DNA from: Pezicula radicicola
Taxonomy: Eukaryota; Ascomycota; Leotiomycetes; Helotiales; Dermateaceae
Direction: 5' to 3'
Length of the DNA stretch: 64,000 nucleotides
Assembly (NCBI GenBank): GCA_003008705.1
Contig: PDUO01000031.1
Location: 62,001-126,000, forward strand
In this document: positions 1 to 12,352 of the stretch, piece by piece
Numbering within the stretch: position 1 is the stretch's first letter
How the letters are laid out: every line of letters begins with the position of its first letter
Notes under the pieces: model-generated
The model's database searches: none
The model's input: the letters and a program-made list of their open reading frames with translations, nothing else
What the model was told of the DNA's origin: nothing
Program-made: the position numbers and the translations under genes

Positions 1-918
1 GAGACTCACAGTTTCCTGAATCCTTATCTCCGGCTATAGTGTCTTGGGTAGCTTGTCCTCCAAAAGGCTCACTCACCCAAGTCTTACCCCGTGTGAAGTG
101 GTAGACTTGTGTGCATTTCTTCTGAAGATGAGGCAAAATCTGAATAGCAGAAGAGCCAGCACCTATAAGTGCAACTTGCTTGTTAGAGTAGTCCCTAACA
201 TGCTTAGTTTTCCATTTAAATTTATAGAGATCGTGAGCTACTTACCATGTGGAATCCCAGTTCGCACTGTGCAGCAGCTTCCCTTCAAAGTCATTCAGAC
301 CCTCTATTTCAGGAAGTTTCCAATTATTCAGACAACCTGTGGCATTGATAACAATGTCAAAAGTTTGTGTTTCTGTCCCGGCTACTCCTTGAGCGTTGCC
401 AATATCAAGAGTCCACTCGGCTTTGATATCATCCCATTTGGCTCCGAAAACTTTCATATTAAAGCTCACTTTCTCCTTGACGCCATATTTCTTTGCAACG
501 CCTTTGACATAGTCTAGAATCTCTGCTCCACCAGAGAAGAACTTCGACCACTGTGTATTTGGTTCAAAAGTGTACTGATATACATGGCTTGGAATATCAC
601 AGCTATCGAGTTGTTAGTCGTGCTCCACTGGATAAATGACCTCGAGACTTACGCCACACCGGGATATCTGTTTTCAAACCAGGTCTAAACTTCAAATTAG
701 TTTCTGCAAAGAAAAGATACTCGACGACGAACAATACGTACTCCTCCAACCTCAGGATTCTTTTCAAAGATCTGCAATTCAGCACTCGGCACATATTGGC
801 GCATCCGAATATAAAGTCCTATCCCCGATACACCGGCTCCAATGATAGCTACCCTGAGCTTTCGAGGGGTATCCACTGACCGGTTCTGGAAGGGAAAAGG
901 CTCTTGAATGCTTCCCAT
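1..918 (-). CDS. Baeyer-Villiger/flavin-containing monooxygenase, 5' part (runs off left edge)
   Basis: FAD- and NADPH-dependent monooxygenase that would insert oxygen next to a carbonyl or on a heteroatom; substrate unknown. Exons read on the minus strand: 918-742, 684-653, 602-246, 194 to the edge; all junctions are GT-AG and keep frame. The first Rossmann motif is GAGVSGIG (about residue 25), followed by EVGG, TWFENRYPGVACDIPSHVY, and the Baeyer-Villiger fingerprint FEGKLLHSANWD (FxGxxxHxxxW[PD]), then the second nucleotide-binding motif GAGSSAIQ. An in-frame ATG lies 33 codons upstream (1017); I chose 918 because the FAD motif then sits near the N-terminus. The C-terminal half is outside the window. 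It is divergent from the reverse-transcriptase gene. Class is confident; specificity is not. Confidence 0.85.
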
Positions 919-1999
919 AATGACGAGTGGAAGATAAGATTGAGAAAAAAATCGAGTAACCTGGTTCAAAGTACGGTATTGGGGATATGCAGGCAGACTG
1001 CACGGTACTTCATCCATCTCACACTTGAGTTGGTGTTTTCAGGCGATCGGACACTCCGCGATAAGAGACGCTCATGTCCAGACTGCTGCTTGCTGGCCAA
1101 ATCACCCGATATAGATCTAGCATGACCTGTGGCTCGGCGCAACATAGCCATCATTATTCTCTCGGAGAAAAACAGGTACTCAAAACAAATGAGTTACTTA
1201 AAACAAGAGACTTTGATGAACTTGATCTCTACCTTAAGAGAACATGCTGCTTCTGTTGCGTTCTCAACACATTTGATTCCAACGTCAGCAAAGCGGCTTT
1301 TGAAAATAATAGATTGTCAGGTGTACTTTTGACTCGTAATCGGAGTATCGAAAGATGGCAAATGTGACAAAGATGAGGATATATTGAGGGTGGGATGAAA
1401 GAAAGGACGTTCGTTATCAAGAGTGGAGGATTAAAAAACAATGTCGTCGAGATGGAGTGGACGGGCTGGCTGGGGCTGCTCATTGGTTCGTGTGCTGAGC
1501 CAGTAGCCAATCAAGTCTGCTCCTCCTTTCAGACTCGACGCATCGCATCCTCTCCCTTCATTTATATCTTCATTTCCATCAAGAGCCGACGAAAGTATTA
1601 CCATGGTATTTGCGACAAATGCAGTGCAATGTATATCCGATACTATCATGGTGTACTCTCATACTTTCACATACGCTTCTCTATGACAGCTACATGAAAG
1701 ATGTCAGCATCTGCCTATTGCTGCCTGAGGACACCACGCCCTTCGACAGCTTCTTCTGTATTCTCTCATCTTCTCCTCACCGCATGAATATGAACAGTTC
1801 AGATATGATTGGCGAGGCCTTGAGTGAGGTCCAGTCATTCGCTGTCCAGGCCCTTTGTGAATCACCGGGAGCTAGGCTACAGACGCGCTACAAGATGTGC
1901 TACAGAGTAAGTGGTCGATATATGAAAGAGTGCTAGAGATTCGTGAAATCTTGAACCTTCAGAGTTATTTTGTTAATCTAAAGGCAACCACCGTTTACC
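919..1999. other. Intergenic, divergent promoter region
   Basis: About 1.1 kb between the monooxygenase and the reverse-transcriptase gene. Only short overlapping open frames without conserved features are present. It presumably holds both promoters; no specific site could be recognised. Confidence 0.6.
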
Positions 2000-4513
2000 A
2001 TGTCTACCGTTGCACTTTCTCAGACGCTCAAGACGATAACGAATCTAAAGATTCGGGAGCTGCAGAGGCAGAGAAAGGCCTACGATACTCACAAGAACTT
2101 TGTCCTGGACCACGCAAAATCAGCTGGAGATGATGAACGTCTCAGAGTTTATCGGCTACTTAGGGGTGTGGAGAAGATGGAATCTGTGCCGACTTCACTT
2201 GTGGATTTGTCCAATATTCGCTCCTGGCTCGACCAATCCAAATTCGATGCCTCTATTCCGGATACAATGTCATGCGACTTCGAGAAGCAATTGCGATCGC
2301 AACTTGATGTGCAAACGAGGAAGCTAGACCTAGCAAGCTTGTACTCTAGCTTGCTCACAGAATGGCTGACCAAATCAAATGACGATCCCCAAGACACGAC
2401 AATTCCAGACGACAACTCCCTCGATGGACCCTTCGAGCTTGTGGAGAAAGATAGGCTCAAACAATTGAAAGAGAAGTTTGAGAGTGTCGTCTTTACTCCT
2501 TTTGAGACAGATGAGGTCGAGATCGACAATTACCTGAGCACACTTTTCGAAGGAGACGAGGGAGAAAAGGCATTGGGACGTTTGAGAAAAGATACAAAGA
2601 GCAAGGGCAATCATCTTCTTAAAGACAAAGCCCCATTTAACGAGGACTCACTGCGATGGTGTCTCCGAGGCCTTCTCGGGAATGATTTGCTGAGCGATGA
2701 CAAGAAAGTGATCTTGCAAGACTTTTTGAAGGACGAAGTGGCTCGGGGAGAGATTTGCGATGTCTTGAACATGAAGTATGCTGATTTGGGTAACTGGGAG
2801 TGGGATGCGGAAGAAACACGATAAACATATTCCTCGAGATGAGGCTGACCGACAACGGTATTTCCTTGGAGAAAATTGCGTATGGCAGAGTGAAAGCGTT
2901 GCTAGAGAACGACAAGAAGTATACCGAGCAGACTTTTTTATGTCACAGCTACCTTCATCGGTGTATGAGGGAGCTGGAGGCTATGATGATGAAGATGTAG
3001 ATGAACGGGACTCTGACAAGAAATCGTCGAAGGAGGTAAAGCAGTTACTTCTACGGCAGCTAGCAACCGAAACGCACCTTCGATTAGCGCTCGATGGAAA
3101 AGTAGCAGTTGTACAGTCTGACATGCAATGGTTTGGCACCAGTCTACCACATAGCACCATTTTTGCCGTTCTCAGATTCGCCGGAATGCCTAAAGAATGG
3201 GTCCGATTTTTTAAGAAGTTTTTGGAGGCACCTTTAAACATGGGACCTGTCTCCGATGATCCAGCAGCAAACCAAGTTCGAATTCGTCTGAGAGGTACGC
3301 CCATGGCCCATGCGCTGGAGAAATTCTTCGGAGAGTTGGTGCTTTTCTTCATGGACCTTGCCGTCAATCAAGAAGCTGGGATGCTTCTGTATCGTTTCCA
3401 CGATGATCTGTGGTTATGCGGCGAGCCTAGAAAATGTTCCAAGGCATGGATAGCCATGAAACAATGCGCTACTGTCCTGGGACTGGAATTTAATTCATCC
3501 AAGACTGGATCCGTACATATCACAAGAGGCAAAGTGGAAAAAGATAACGACTTGACACTTCCAGAGGGGCCAGTTTCTTTCGGCTTCTTGATTCTGGATT
3601 CAAGAGATGGAGAGTGGATCATCGACCAACAAGAAGTAGACAAACATGTGAAGCAACTGAAGAAGCAATTGTCTCACTGTAATAGTATTTTATCGTGGGT
3701 TCAAACATGGAACAGTTGCATTGGCCGATTCTTCAGCCACACCTTTGGCGAGCCGGCGAATTGCTTTGCAAAGTCACATGTCGATAGGATCCTTAAGACC
3801 TATAAGAGGATGCAGGACGAGATTTTTGACGGAAGCAATGTTACTACATATCTCAAGGCTCTTATCGCCGACCGCTTTGGGGTCACAGACGTCCCCGACG
3901 CCTTTGTCTTCATGCCTGAAGAACTTGGTGGCCTTGGCGTCCGTAATCCTTTCATACCACTTTTCCTCGTACGCGACCAGGTCTGCAAAGATCCCGCATC
4001 ACTTCTCACGAAATTCCTCAAGGAACGAGAGCAGAAGTATAAAGCAGCGGCGAAAGAATTCGAGGAACTAGATGATAAAGAGCGAGCGCGAAGACTTCGT
4101 AAAATTTACGTCGACGACTACAACACATCGAGCTTTGGAGAAGAGATATTCGACAAAAATATCAAGTCAAATAAACCCTCAAACCTCACCACATCCACGG
4201 CCTTTATGACCTTTGATGAGTTTCGCCAGTGGGATGAATCGGACTCTGCATCTCTTGCTCACACATATCGATATTTCATGGATGAAGCTATGAAAAAGCA
4301 TATCGTCATCTCACAGAGAGTAAAGGATGCATTGGCTGATATGGACATGCTAATATCGGATATGGATGGCGAGAGAAGTGGCTGTTGATGTTGTATGAGA
4401 AGGAGTTATTTGAGAAGTGTGGGGGGTTGAGTATTGTACGTAAGGATCTTTTGCCACTTGGGATCTTGACGATTCTGAGGCAGAAGAGGGTTAGTTGGCA
4501 AATGGTACTATAG
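2000..4513 (+). CDS. Stand-alone cellular reverse-transcriptase protein (rvt-like)
   Basis: Predicted 802-aa protein with a reverse-transcriptase palm. Best model is exons 2000-2789, 2839-4319, 4376-4513, with introns of 49 and 56 nt that are GT-AG and restore frame. RT motifs in order: motif A VVQSDMQWF (about residue 357), motif B-like RGTPMAHALEKFFGEL, motif C LYRFHDDLWLCG (catalytic HDD, about 452), motif D GLEFNSSKTGS. The N-terminal third is charged and helical; a conserved-looking tail GGLSIVRKDLLPLGIL ends at TAG 4511-4513. No gag, integrase, endonuclease or LTR is adjacent, which matches the single-copy fungal rvt class (Gladyshev and Arkhipova) and not a retrotransposon. Caution: without the two introns the frame breaks twice, near 2824 and 4375. 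The bases of putative intron 1 could themselves encode an NWEWDAEE segment, so a decayed gene is a real alternative. Confidence 0.72.
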
Positions 4514-5349
4514 CTGTATTCTATTGGGTGAGGGGGTCAATGGGTTTTGCGCTATGCTGGAGTTTTGGAGACTTTGCATTGTAAATTGAACATGTCGTTA
4601 GGTGCTAAATTGGAAATATTGCGGAATGAAATATTACAATACAAACTCAAATTCAAATTAAAACTATAAACCAGAGGTCTGGGAGGGGGAAGATTATTTT
4701 TGGTTCAAGAGGTTGAGGTGGGGGAGTAGTGGTTGTGATTGTGATTGGGATTTTGAGGGTGTGGCTGGTGTGGTTTGTATATTGAGTTGTTGATCTTTGT
4801 GGATTTCGTGTAGATTCCAGGGTATTAGTGTCGGTATTGAGTTGAATGCGAAGGTTGCTAAGTGTTTTGAGGGTGGAGGAAGTGAGGCGGTGACTTGTTC
4901 TGGCCGGCTTCGAGGTCGGTTCCGGCTGATTTGTTCTTCCAGTGCTTTTCTACGTCCTAGTGTATATGTGAGTTGTATTGATTGAAGAAACCAATAGCAA
5001 TGAGCTAATCCTCATGTATCTGCGACTAAAGATGAAAGGGAGTATTTTAGCGAGCTGTGCATGCTGACAATCTCCATGACTTATGAGCTGGTTGAATAAA
5101 AATAGCTGGCATCGAAGCCTCTTGAATCTATGATGTGTTGTTTGAAGTTGGAGAAAGGGGTCCGTGTACTAATACAGTCGCTAATGCAGAGTGCTTACAC
5201 CTAGTCCTAATACGTCTGCTCTTAGCGAGGAAAGGGGGCCACCACGGATTTTTAGCGAGCTGTACCGGACGAAAGTCTCTATAACTACCTTAATGAATAT
5301 AAATATCCTGTCCCCCACATTCCTTAACTTCAAAGTGTTCGCCCGGTAA
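4514..5349. other. Intergenic, GT-rich
   Basis: No convincing coding frame. A 14-bp direct repeat (ttttagcgagctgt) occurs near 5045 and 5250. A stretch near 5280-5330 weakly resembles one near 17270-17300 and may be a decayed dispersed repeat. Confidence 0.5.
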
Positions 5350-5848
5350 ATGACAAATATGACTGAAAGCAAATTCGATCCTGATCAGGATATCCCTTCA
5401 CTAAAAGACAAAGTGATATTTGTAACAGGAGGCAAGTCAATTCATTAACACTAACTCCATCATATATAACCCTCAATAATAATCTTCATAATTCCCAATC
5501 CCCTCTCAAGTCAACCCAAAAACTTCTTCCCCTATACTCACATCCCTATCCATAATTAACTAACAACTCAATCCCTCGCCAAAAAAGAAAAAGAAGAAAG
5601 AAACATAAGCTAATGCGATACCTATGGTAAAACAGGTACCTAATATCAGAAGACTACTAGACGCAAAAGAAGGGATTAAGAATCAACTTTTTCTTGCAGC
5701 GGGTATGCCGAGAGAGGAGATTGTAAATAGAGGTGTTTATTATCCGGTCGGGGTACTGTTTAAGGGGTTGAGTAACATTGCGAAGAGTGAGAGGTTGGGG
5801 GAGGATCTTTGGGATTGAACTGAGAAGGCTCTTGGGTCGGTTTCTTAA
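5350..5848 (+). pseudogene. Short-chain dehydrogenase/reductase relic
   Basis: Remains of an NAD(P)-dependent SDR. The 5' piece from ATG 5350 encodes DIPSLKDKVIFVTGG, the first beta strand and the start of the TGxxxGxG cofactor motif, and then runs to a stop. The 3' piece (5624-5848) encodes a typical fungal SDR C-terminus (PREEIVNRGVYYPVGVLFKG, then SERLGEDLWD). The TGA at 5816-5818 is in frame where a Trp is usual, and the frame continues past it as TEKALGSVS to TAA 5846-5848, so it looks like a TGG to TGA nonsense change. The catalytic YxxxK region and most of the fold are missing; only about 190 nt separate the pieces. Non-functional by inspection. Confidence 0.7.
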
Positions 5849-6344
5849 CTCAAGATAGACAGCCTAATTGTATCTACACAGAACATTTGTAGTTTGGATA
5901 ATGAATGTACTTTTCCATCAGAACAGCTTTGTATATTACACCTGTTTCTCAGCTGGTCAAGTGAGCCACAAAACAACTAGTCACAAAGATACAAATACAA
6001 AACCGAAAACTCTATTGACTCTTGTTTACATTTCTCACTCGCTTCTAAGGCACCTACCTCTAAAGTAGGGCCTTCTTCATCTATAAATACAGAAAGCGAG
6101 ATGGCACCGATGTTACCTTTCTTCCTAACACCCATATCTGCGTATGATCACAAATGTCGAAATCCGAAAGCATCTCCAGCCAAGTAAATGCAATGCTTTA
6201 AGACTTCCATACGAGAAGCCAGCCCACCAGCGCCAAAGCTAAACTTACTCCAACAATGCAAAATGCAAAATGTAGAATGCAAATAACCCGCAATGCAACT
6301 CCCTCTGTATTCCTTTCCTTGTACACCCACCTAGCAGAAAAGTT
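5849..6344. other. Intergenic
   Basis: About 500 bp between the SDR relic and the 3' end of the large ATPase gene. No coding signal recognised. Confidence 0.5.
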
Positions 6345-9300
6345 CTAATCAAGTAAACTCCTGGTCTCACCGTTCTTAGAGTTAGTGCCCGATCCAATAG
6401 CCGCACTCTCGCTCTGAATTTGCCTACTTGCTCTCGAAGGTGCTGCCGTGAATCTATTGGCCATGGCCATCATCTTAGGGAAGTAATTTGCGACAAGCAT
6501 TTCACTGTCCACTTCTTAGTCAACAATTCTACCAAAATCAACGGAAAAAAAACTTACGTATAGAAAGAATGCTCAGCATTATGCTCCTTAATCAAATTAT
6601 GCGACAACTCGTGGGCCATTACAATCCACCAATAACTCGCTGCCTCGGTCTTTCCTTCGCGATTAGCATCGCCTTCGCTCTCCAATTTGGCTCTATGTAG
6701 CTGGTTGAAGAACCGATAGTTGCAGAAGATACTTCCACTGCTGTTGAAAGCAATAGTACTACCCGACTCGTCATAAAAGATATGCAGTGCTTTGGGAGTA
6801 ATGCCATAAACACTGCCTACTTCATGAAGAAGGACAGCAAAAGAGTTGAGAGCTGATACATTCTCACTAAGAAACGTGTTGGCTGGCGTGGTGGCGGTTT
6901 TAGAAATGAAGATTCGAGTGCCGTTAGAAGCGTCGGCAAGAAATGTGATATTCTGGGATGGCGTTGAATCACAGTATGATCCCTCACTTGCCTCTTTGAT
7001 GACTTGTTGGGATGGCGGAGAGAAGAGTGCCGAGGAGTCATGAGCTCGAGACGATTGGATGGCGTTGAGGAGATTTTGCTGTACAGCGTGGGGAGACGAC
7101 ACCTTTTCTGTCTCTTTGTGCTTTTGGGTTTTGGAGCCATCTTCATAGGGCGGTGGTGGTGTATCATTCTTACCTCCGCCGAGGAAGTTTTGAAGTTGTT
7201 CCTGCGCTTCACCCATGCTACCGCTATCAAGACCGAATCGCTCCTTCAGGCCAGAGAACAGGCCACGGCTACGTTTTGGGGCTGGAGACTGAGGAGGAGA
7301 ATCAGAGCCAAAGGCGCCTGGCATCGATTTGGACTTCCGATTGTCTTCCCTCGCAGCAGCCTGGACCATTTGACCTTGCTTCTTCCATTCTTCCTCTTGC
7401 TGCTGAATTCGTTGCTGTTCTTGCTCAAGTTGCTTCTTGCGCTCTTCTTCAGCAACACGTTGTTCGGCAGCTTTGGCCCGTAGGATACGATCTACATTGT
7501 AACCTCGAGACCGTAACTGGTACAGATTCAGAGTCAAGAGTGATTCAAATGTTAACATCGCTTGCTGGGTGGGCCGGGTGAGCAGCAAATTGCACATGCT
7601 CTGACCGACTTGATACGTATCGATGCTAGTCCCTGTAATGTAGAGTATATGGCCCCTCGTTCGGTCCTGTTTGTAGGCTGCAGTTCGGTTCTCCTTGTGC
7701 TGGAGACTCGTGCCACGCAGTGACCGCCGAAGAGATATGGAGCTTACAACCGCCACCGAGAAGTTCTTCTCAAGCCATCTACTATCATATCTGATGGTAC
7801 TCGGGTCAACATCGTGGAGGAAGAGTTTTGACCGCTCTAGAATCTGCTTTTGCAGCATGGCAGCAGGCTGCTGCTTCTCACTGAAGGAGCCTATTCGTAA
7901 ATCTTGCTCAACAAGACTTGAAACTGTCCTTGAGCCGAGAGCTAAATAGAACCTCTCCAACCTTTCTTCTTCCGGTGCACAGATCAGAGATTGACTAAAC
8001 AAGCGAAAACTGTTATATTCATCGGACTATCATAGGTTAGCATATGGAAGGGGGTTTGCATGCAGTGAAAACTTACAACCACGATATCACTAGGCACTGC
8101 AAGCCTATATGTTTTTATGCGCGGCTCCTCCTCATCAAACTCGTTCTCCTTCGAGGTTTGCTTCTCTTTTGCCGCGGCAACTTCTTGCCATGCAAGCAAG
8201 AATTGAGAACTCTTCATTTGCGTAAACAGTTGTTTGTCTCTCTTCAGCGTAGAAAGATCATCTGCGAGCGTCCGAAGCAAGCTGAGATACTTCTCGGTGC
8301 TTCCCACAATGTCATAGATACGCGCAGGGCTCCGAGCCACTTCAGCAGCAATCTCAAGATTTGATGGTTCATTCTTTGATCCACATTTCCTCAGGAAGAG
8401 ATTGGCATCAGTCCCGAAATCAACGAAATCGAAGATCTCACCGTAGGTGGGAGAGGTCCCGATATAACACTGTCGAGGCGTGAGGTATTTGAGATCCTTT
8501 GAGTTTTTCGGCAGCACAGGTATAATCTTGGCATCACAAAGCTGTACAACGCTGTGTGGACCAATCTCACCCAGTCTGAAAGCGAAGTAATTGAAGAGCG
8601 TTACAGCCTCTCGGCGAGTAGGAGGTGGTTTGTTAATCAGAATTTGAACACAGTTTGCTATAGGAGGATCTTTGGCAACACCAAATTTCTAGTCGAAGTT
8701 AGCTGATGATCAAAAAATCGTACTCTACATGATAACTTACGCTTGCATGTATATGCAAATCTCGCTTCAAAATATTGAATCCTAGGACAGCACATGCCTC
8801 GTTTGTGAAGCATTCTGCTGGGGTGACCAGACGATTTGAGTCGCCTACAATTGGTAGGAATGCCTTTCTTGAAGCACCAACACTGAAACCGTCATACTGG
8901 TTTATGTGATGATTTGCAATATAGTAAGTCATAGCCTTATGTCTTACTAATTCATCGTCCGAGGCCATCAAGTTGATGAGTTCCGGAACAGAAGGGAACG
9001 ACCTCAGTCCTAGGAGATTCAAGAATCGGCCTTCAACGCTGGCAGCACGGAAACTGCCTGGTGGCCCTGCCCATTGGAGGATTGGTAGACCTAGATCGCG
9101 CAGTGCAGAATTTGGAGCGAAAAGTTCATTCACTGGATATAGTTCAGCAGTTCCCTTGGCTGATTCCATACCCTTTGGACCTGCCTCTGCTGGACATATT
9201 TTTGAAGCTCTTAGCCGCACCATATCTCCACTAGGAATCTCATCCGCAACAGAGGCGAGGTATTTGATAATCTCCATGTGGCCGTTCCGTTTGTTGATAC

Positions 9301-11785
9301 CGATCTCGCCCTTTTCACTACCCTCAGCTGGGAGGAGTCGCTTGAAGATTGTCTCGAGGTCAACTGTCTTCCGCACTCCGATGGCAGCGAAGAACTTCTC
9401 TTTAATATGTGGACATCCAGTAACAATAGGTAGATCATCGAAGAGCTTGACACTAGCAAAAAAAGCCTCATTTGGTCTCTTCATGCCAAATTTGGTCGGT
9501 ATGATCGTGATTGGCTTTAGCAGACTAATAACTGTGTTTTGGCCCTGCGTACTAAGTGGCTCCCATTGTTTGGAAATGATCAGTAGAACCTGGGCAGCAA
9601 ACTTTGGTGACTTGGTGAGATTGTGTTCTTCAGGTGCCCCAGGAGCAGACTCAATGAGGAAGCGAAGCCATGGTACGATCTCTAGAGTATCCCATCCTAA
9701 TGCCTGTAACTCATTGATTTTCGATGCGCGCGTAAATTGATACGGAATTGTTGATGGAGGAAGTGGGAGCGAATCATCGGCTGGAATTTTGCTGGGCAAC
9801 AAAAAGTTCTTGATCGTACCCAAGGTGATGATACCTCCTTGTCCTTCATTTTCACCAACAGTTGCAATCGTAACATCCAGTAGCTGATTGATAGTGGGTG
9901 CATCCATCTCTCCTTGGACAGCTTTCCGGCCAGCCCAGCCAATGAACTGAACAAGTTGGTCTTGGTTTAGTGCTTTTGCTTCCAATTCCTTCTTGACATC
10001 ACTAAAGGTGACTTCAGTAATAACGCCAAAATCCTTCAGCTTATTGACAAACGTGATGTCTTTCAATTCATCGGGGACCACAGGAATGCCGTCAACGAAA
10101 CCACTCAAGTCCTCAACTGCTAGACGAACTTGTGTAGTTGATAGAACGCCCTTGCTGCTATACATCTCAATGGATGGCTTCTTATATGCTGTCCAGAAAG
10201 CTTCTTCAATTATGCGTGATACCATGGGAGCGGGTGTGGAATCTGAAAAGGTGAAGGTCTTCAGAATGTGAAGAGCTTCGGGCATTAATTTGTCGATGTC
10301 TTCCTTTGAAACCCTGTTGCCCCGACCTGCGGCTTCAGCGGCTTGCTTGACCTTAGCAGAGAGATCCGCCATTTCATTAGCAAATGCTAGTCTAGACATT
10401 ATACCAGCGACTCTCAACATCTCAATGTTCCAAGTTCTAACCCAACGTGCGTTGAGATCAATGGACTCTCTCTCCACCGTTGGAATGACGGATGGAGCTG
10501 AGAGGTGCAGGCCTGCTCCTGTCGTCTGGTGTGTAGGGAAACCAATAAAGATGCGCCCGCCAGGCTTCTTACTGGGTAGAACCGAGGAGAAGACGTCCAC
10601 TCCCTTGGCCACTTTGTTCTGTTTAGCTGATGCCGCAGCCTCATCATATGACGATGTAAGAATTGCAATTTTAGTTGTCTTCGGAGGTGGTTTCTTAGTA
10701 GCACGTTCGAGTTCAGACGCAAATTGAGCGGACACAGAAGTCTTTACTCTAGCGGTCGTAACTCGTAAGAAGACATTTGTGGTAGTTAAAGCAGTAAGGT
10801 CTTCGAGAACAATTTCCTGCATAGCCTTTTCTTCCTTCACTGCTTCCATCTTTACTCGAGATTCCTTTGTCGTGGTGAGTCTCGAAAAGAAAGATCGTAA
10901 TGAGGGCACATCATTGTTACTGGTACCGTAACTGCCTTCAAAGTGGCCAGGTTTTGAGACAGAAGATGGTATCGAAGGTTTCCAACCCACGACGTTCATA
11001 AACGTTGCATCCATTTGCACGCTCTCCTTGTCAAGACTCTGGACTGACATCAAACCTTCCTTGGTCTTCGTTTCAACGTCTTTCACAAGTGGAATATCGA
11101 CGCTTGGGGCGACTTTCTTCGTCAAGGATATTATCCTCCAATCATCTACCCATAATTCAATATTCTCCAGAGACACAAATGTCAAGCTGGTAGCTAGGAA
11201 TTGGGCAATCGATAGGAGATTGGGCATTGGTGTAGTGGTGTTTCTGTAATCAAGCACGAAACTAGTATTGGGGTTTGCCTCTTCCGGAGGCAGTTGTAGC
11301 TTCTTGGTAAACAGCGAGTTTCCTTTCCAGTAAAATGCCATAGCTTCCGGTCCTGAACTGACAAATGGATCTTCACAGTCCGCAAAGACACTGTAAAACC
11401 CAACACCAAACGCTCCGATCTTCGTCTCATCTGGATTTCCCTCGGCGATTCTCTTAAGTCTCGCCCAGTCATTCACTCCAAACGACTGTCCATTGTTCGT
11501 AACAACGAGCCTCCTTAATGTATGGTTTAGAAGTACATGTTTGAGGATTTCGGAGCTGTTCGTGGTATTCGAAAGAGGTACATGTGCTGACGGGAGCGTC
11601 TCGAACTTGATCGAGACCGTCGTAGCCTGCGCGTCGGCGGCGTTTTGTATTAATTCTCGCAGAGTTGTCCATTCTCCTGAGTATCTTGCAAGAACCTTGT
11701 CGATGAGGGCTCGAGTATTGACTGTGACAGCTTCCTCGTCGTCGCCGTCCTTCATGGCCGCAGCCCTGAGCTTCGTAAAGTCCAT
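6345..11785 (-). CDS. Sacsin/Hsp90-like GHKL ATPase protein with C-terminal HExxH motif (DUF3684 type)
   Basis: Predicted 1761 aa from exons 11785-8741, 8688-8077, 8026-6558 and 6504-6345, all GT-AG with matching phases. The N-terminus carries a Bergerat ATP-binding fold: the N-box LRELIQNAADAQAT (about residue 42) and the glycine box GAFGVGFYSVF (about 123), as in Hsp90 and sacsin. The middle is a long uncharacterised region. Near residue 1500 there is a Q/E/K-rich coiled coil (KKQLEQEQQRIQQQEEEW) followed by a Pro/Ser-rich linker. The C-terminus has WWIVMAHELSHN followed by EHNAEHSFY, a zinc-metallopeptidase-like HExxH signature. The layout matches fungal proteins annotated as DUF3684/Hsp90-like ATPase. 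Cellular role is unknown; a chaperone-like role is inferred from the ATPase. Whether the HExxH site is active cannot be judged from sequence. Confidence 0.88.
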
Positions 11786-12352
11786 CTTGTCCGTGGCGAT
11801 CCCTTGTTTACAACCTCACTTATGTCGTTGTGCCCAGCTTGTTTCACTATCACCGCATCATATGGTGTATCGAGTCTATGTGTGTCTCGCAGAAGTGAAA
11901 GAATTTCGTATGGGCTTATACGAACGGAATTCACACGTGGATTCGTGAAGATGTTTATGTATGTTGTGGCGGACTCTGGGAAGGCTGAAAGTAAGGCTGT
12001 ATCCTTGAGACGTAAGCTGTTCGAAGCGTCCAGAATTATGCACGCAGGTTTTCAGTATTATGCTTCTGGCTTTGCAGAACGAGAGTGAATGTGGTGACGC
12101 CTGGCTTAAAACTTCAAAGGCAATAAATACGTAAAGTTTGGTACTCTTTTGGAGCTGCCTATTATACACAGCAGCCAGTCCAAGTCAAACTGGACTGAGC
12201 TTCGGAGTTTATTTACATAGTCCGTGAGTGGCGGGCTCTTTTTCCCACTAGCAACATTGTTCTCGAGTTCCCCGACTCGTTCTCCAGAAATACTCTACAA
12301 TACATTCAAGTATTCTATCAACCTCTAAACAAATGATGGACCTTAAATATAT
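11786..12352. other. Intergenic, upstream of the ATPase gene
   Basis: Probable promoter of the minus-strand ATPase gene. Open frames here are short and overlap on both strands; none is supported. Confidence 0.5.

Noticed and set aside
1..4513. Monooxygenase plus reverse transcriptase as a linked defence-type system
   Set aside because: Divergent neighbours in a eukaryote with no shared features; the RT belongs to a dispersed cellular family.
8973..9740. 255-codon open frame on the plus strand
   Set aside because: Lies antisense inside the large ATPase exon, composition is that of a shadow frame, no domain.
10290..10727. 145-codon plus-strand open frame
   Set aside because: Antisense to the same ATPase exon; no independent support.
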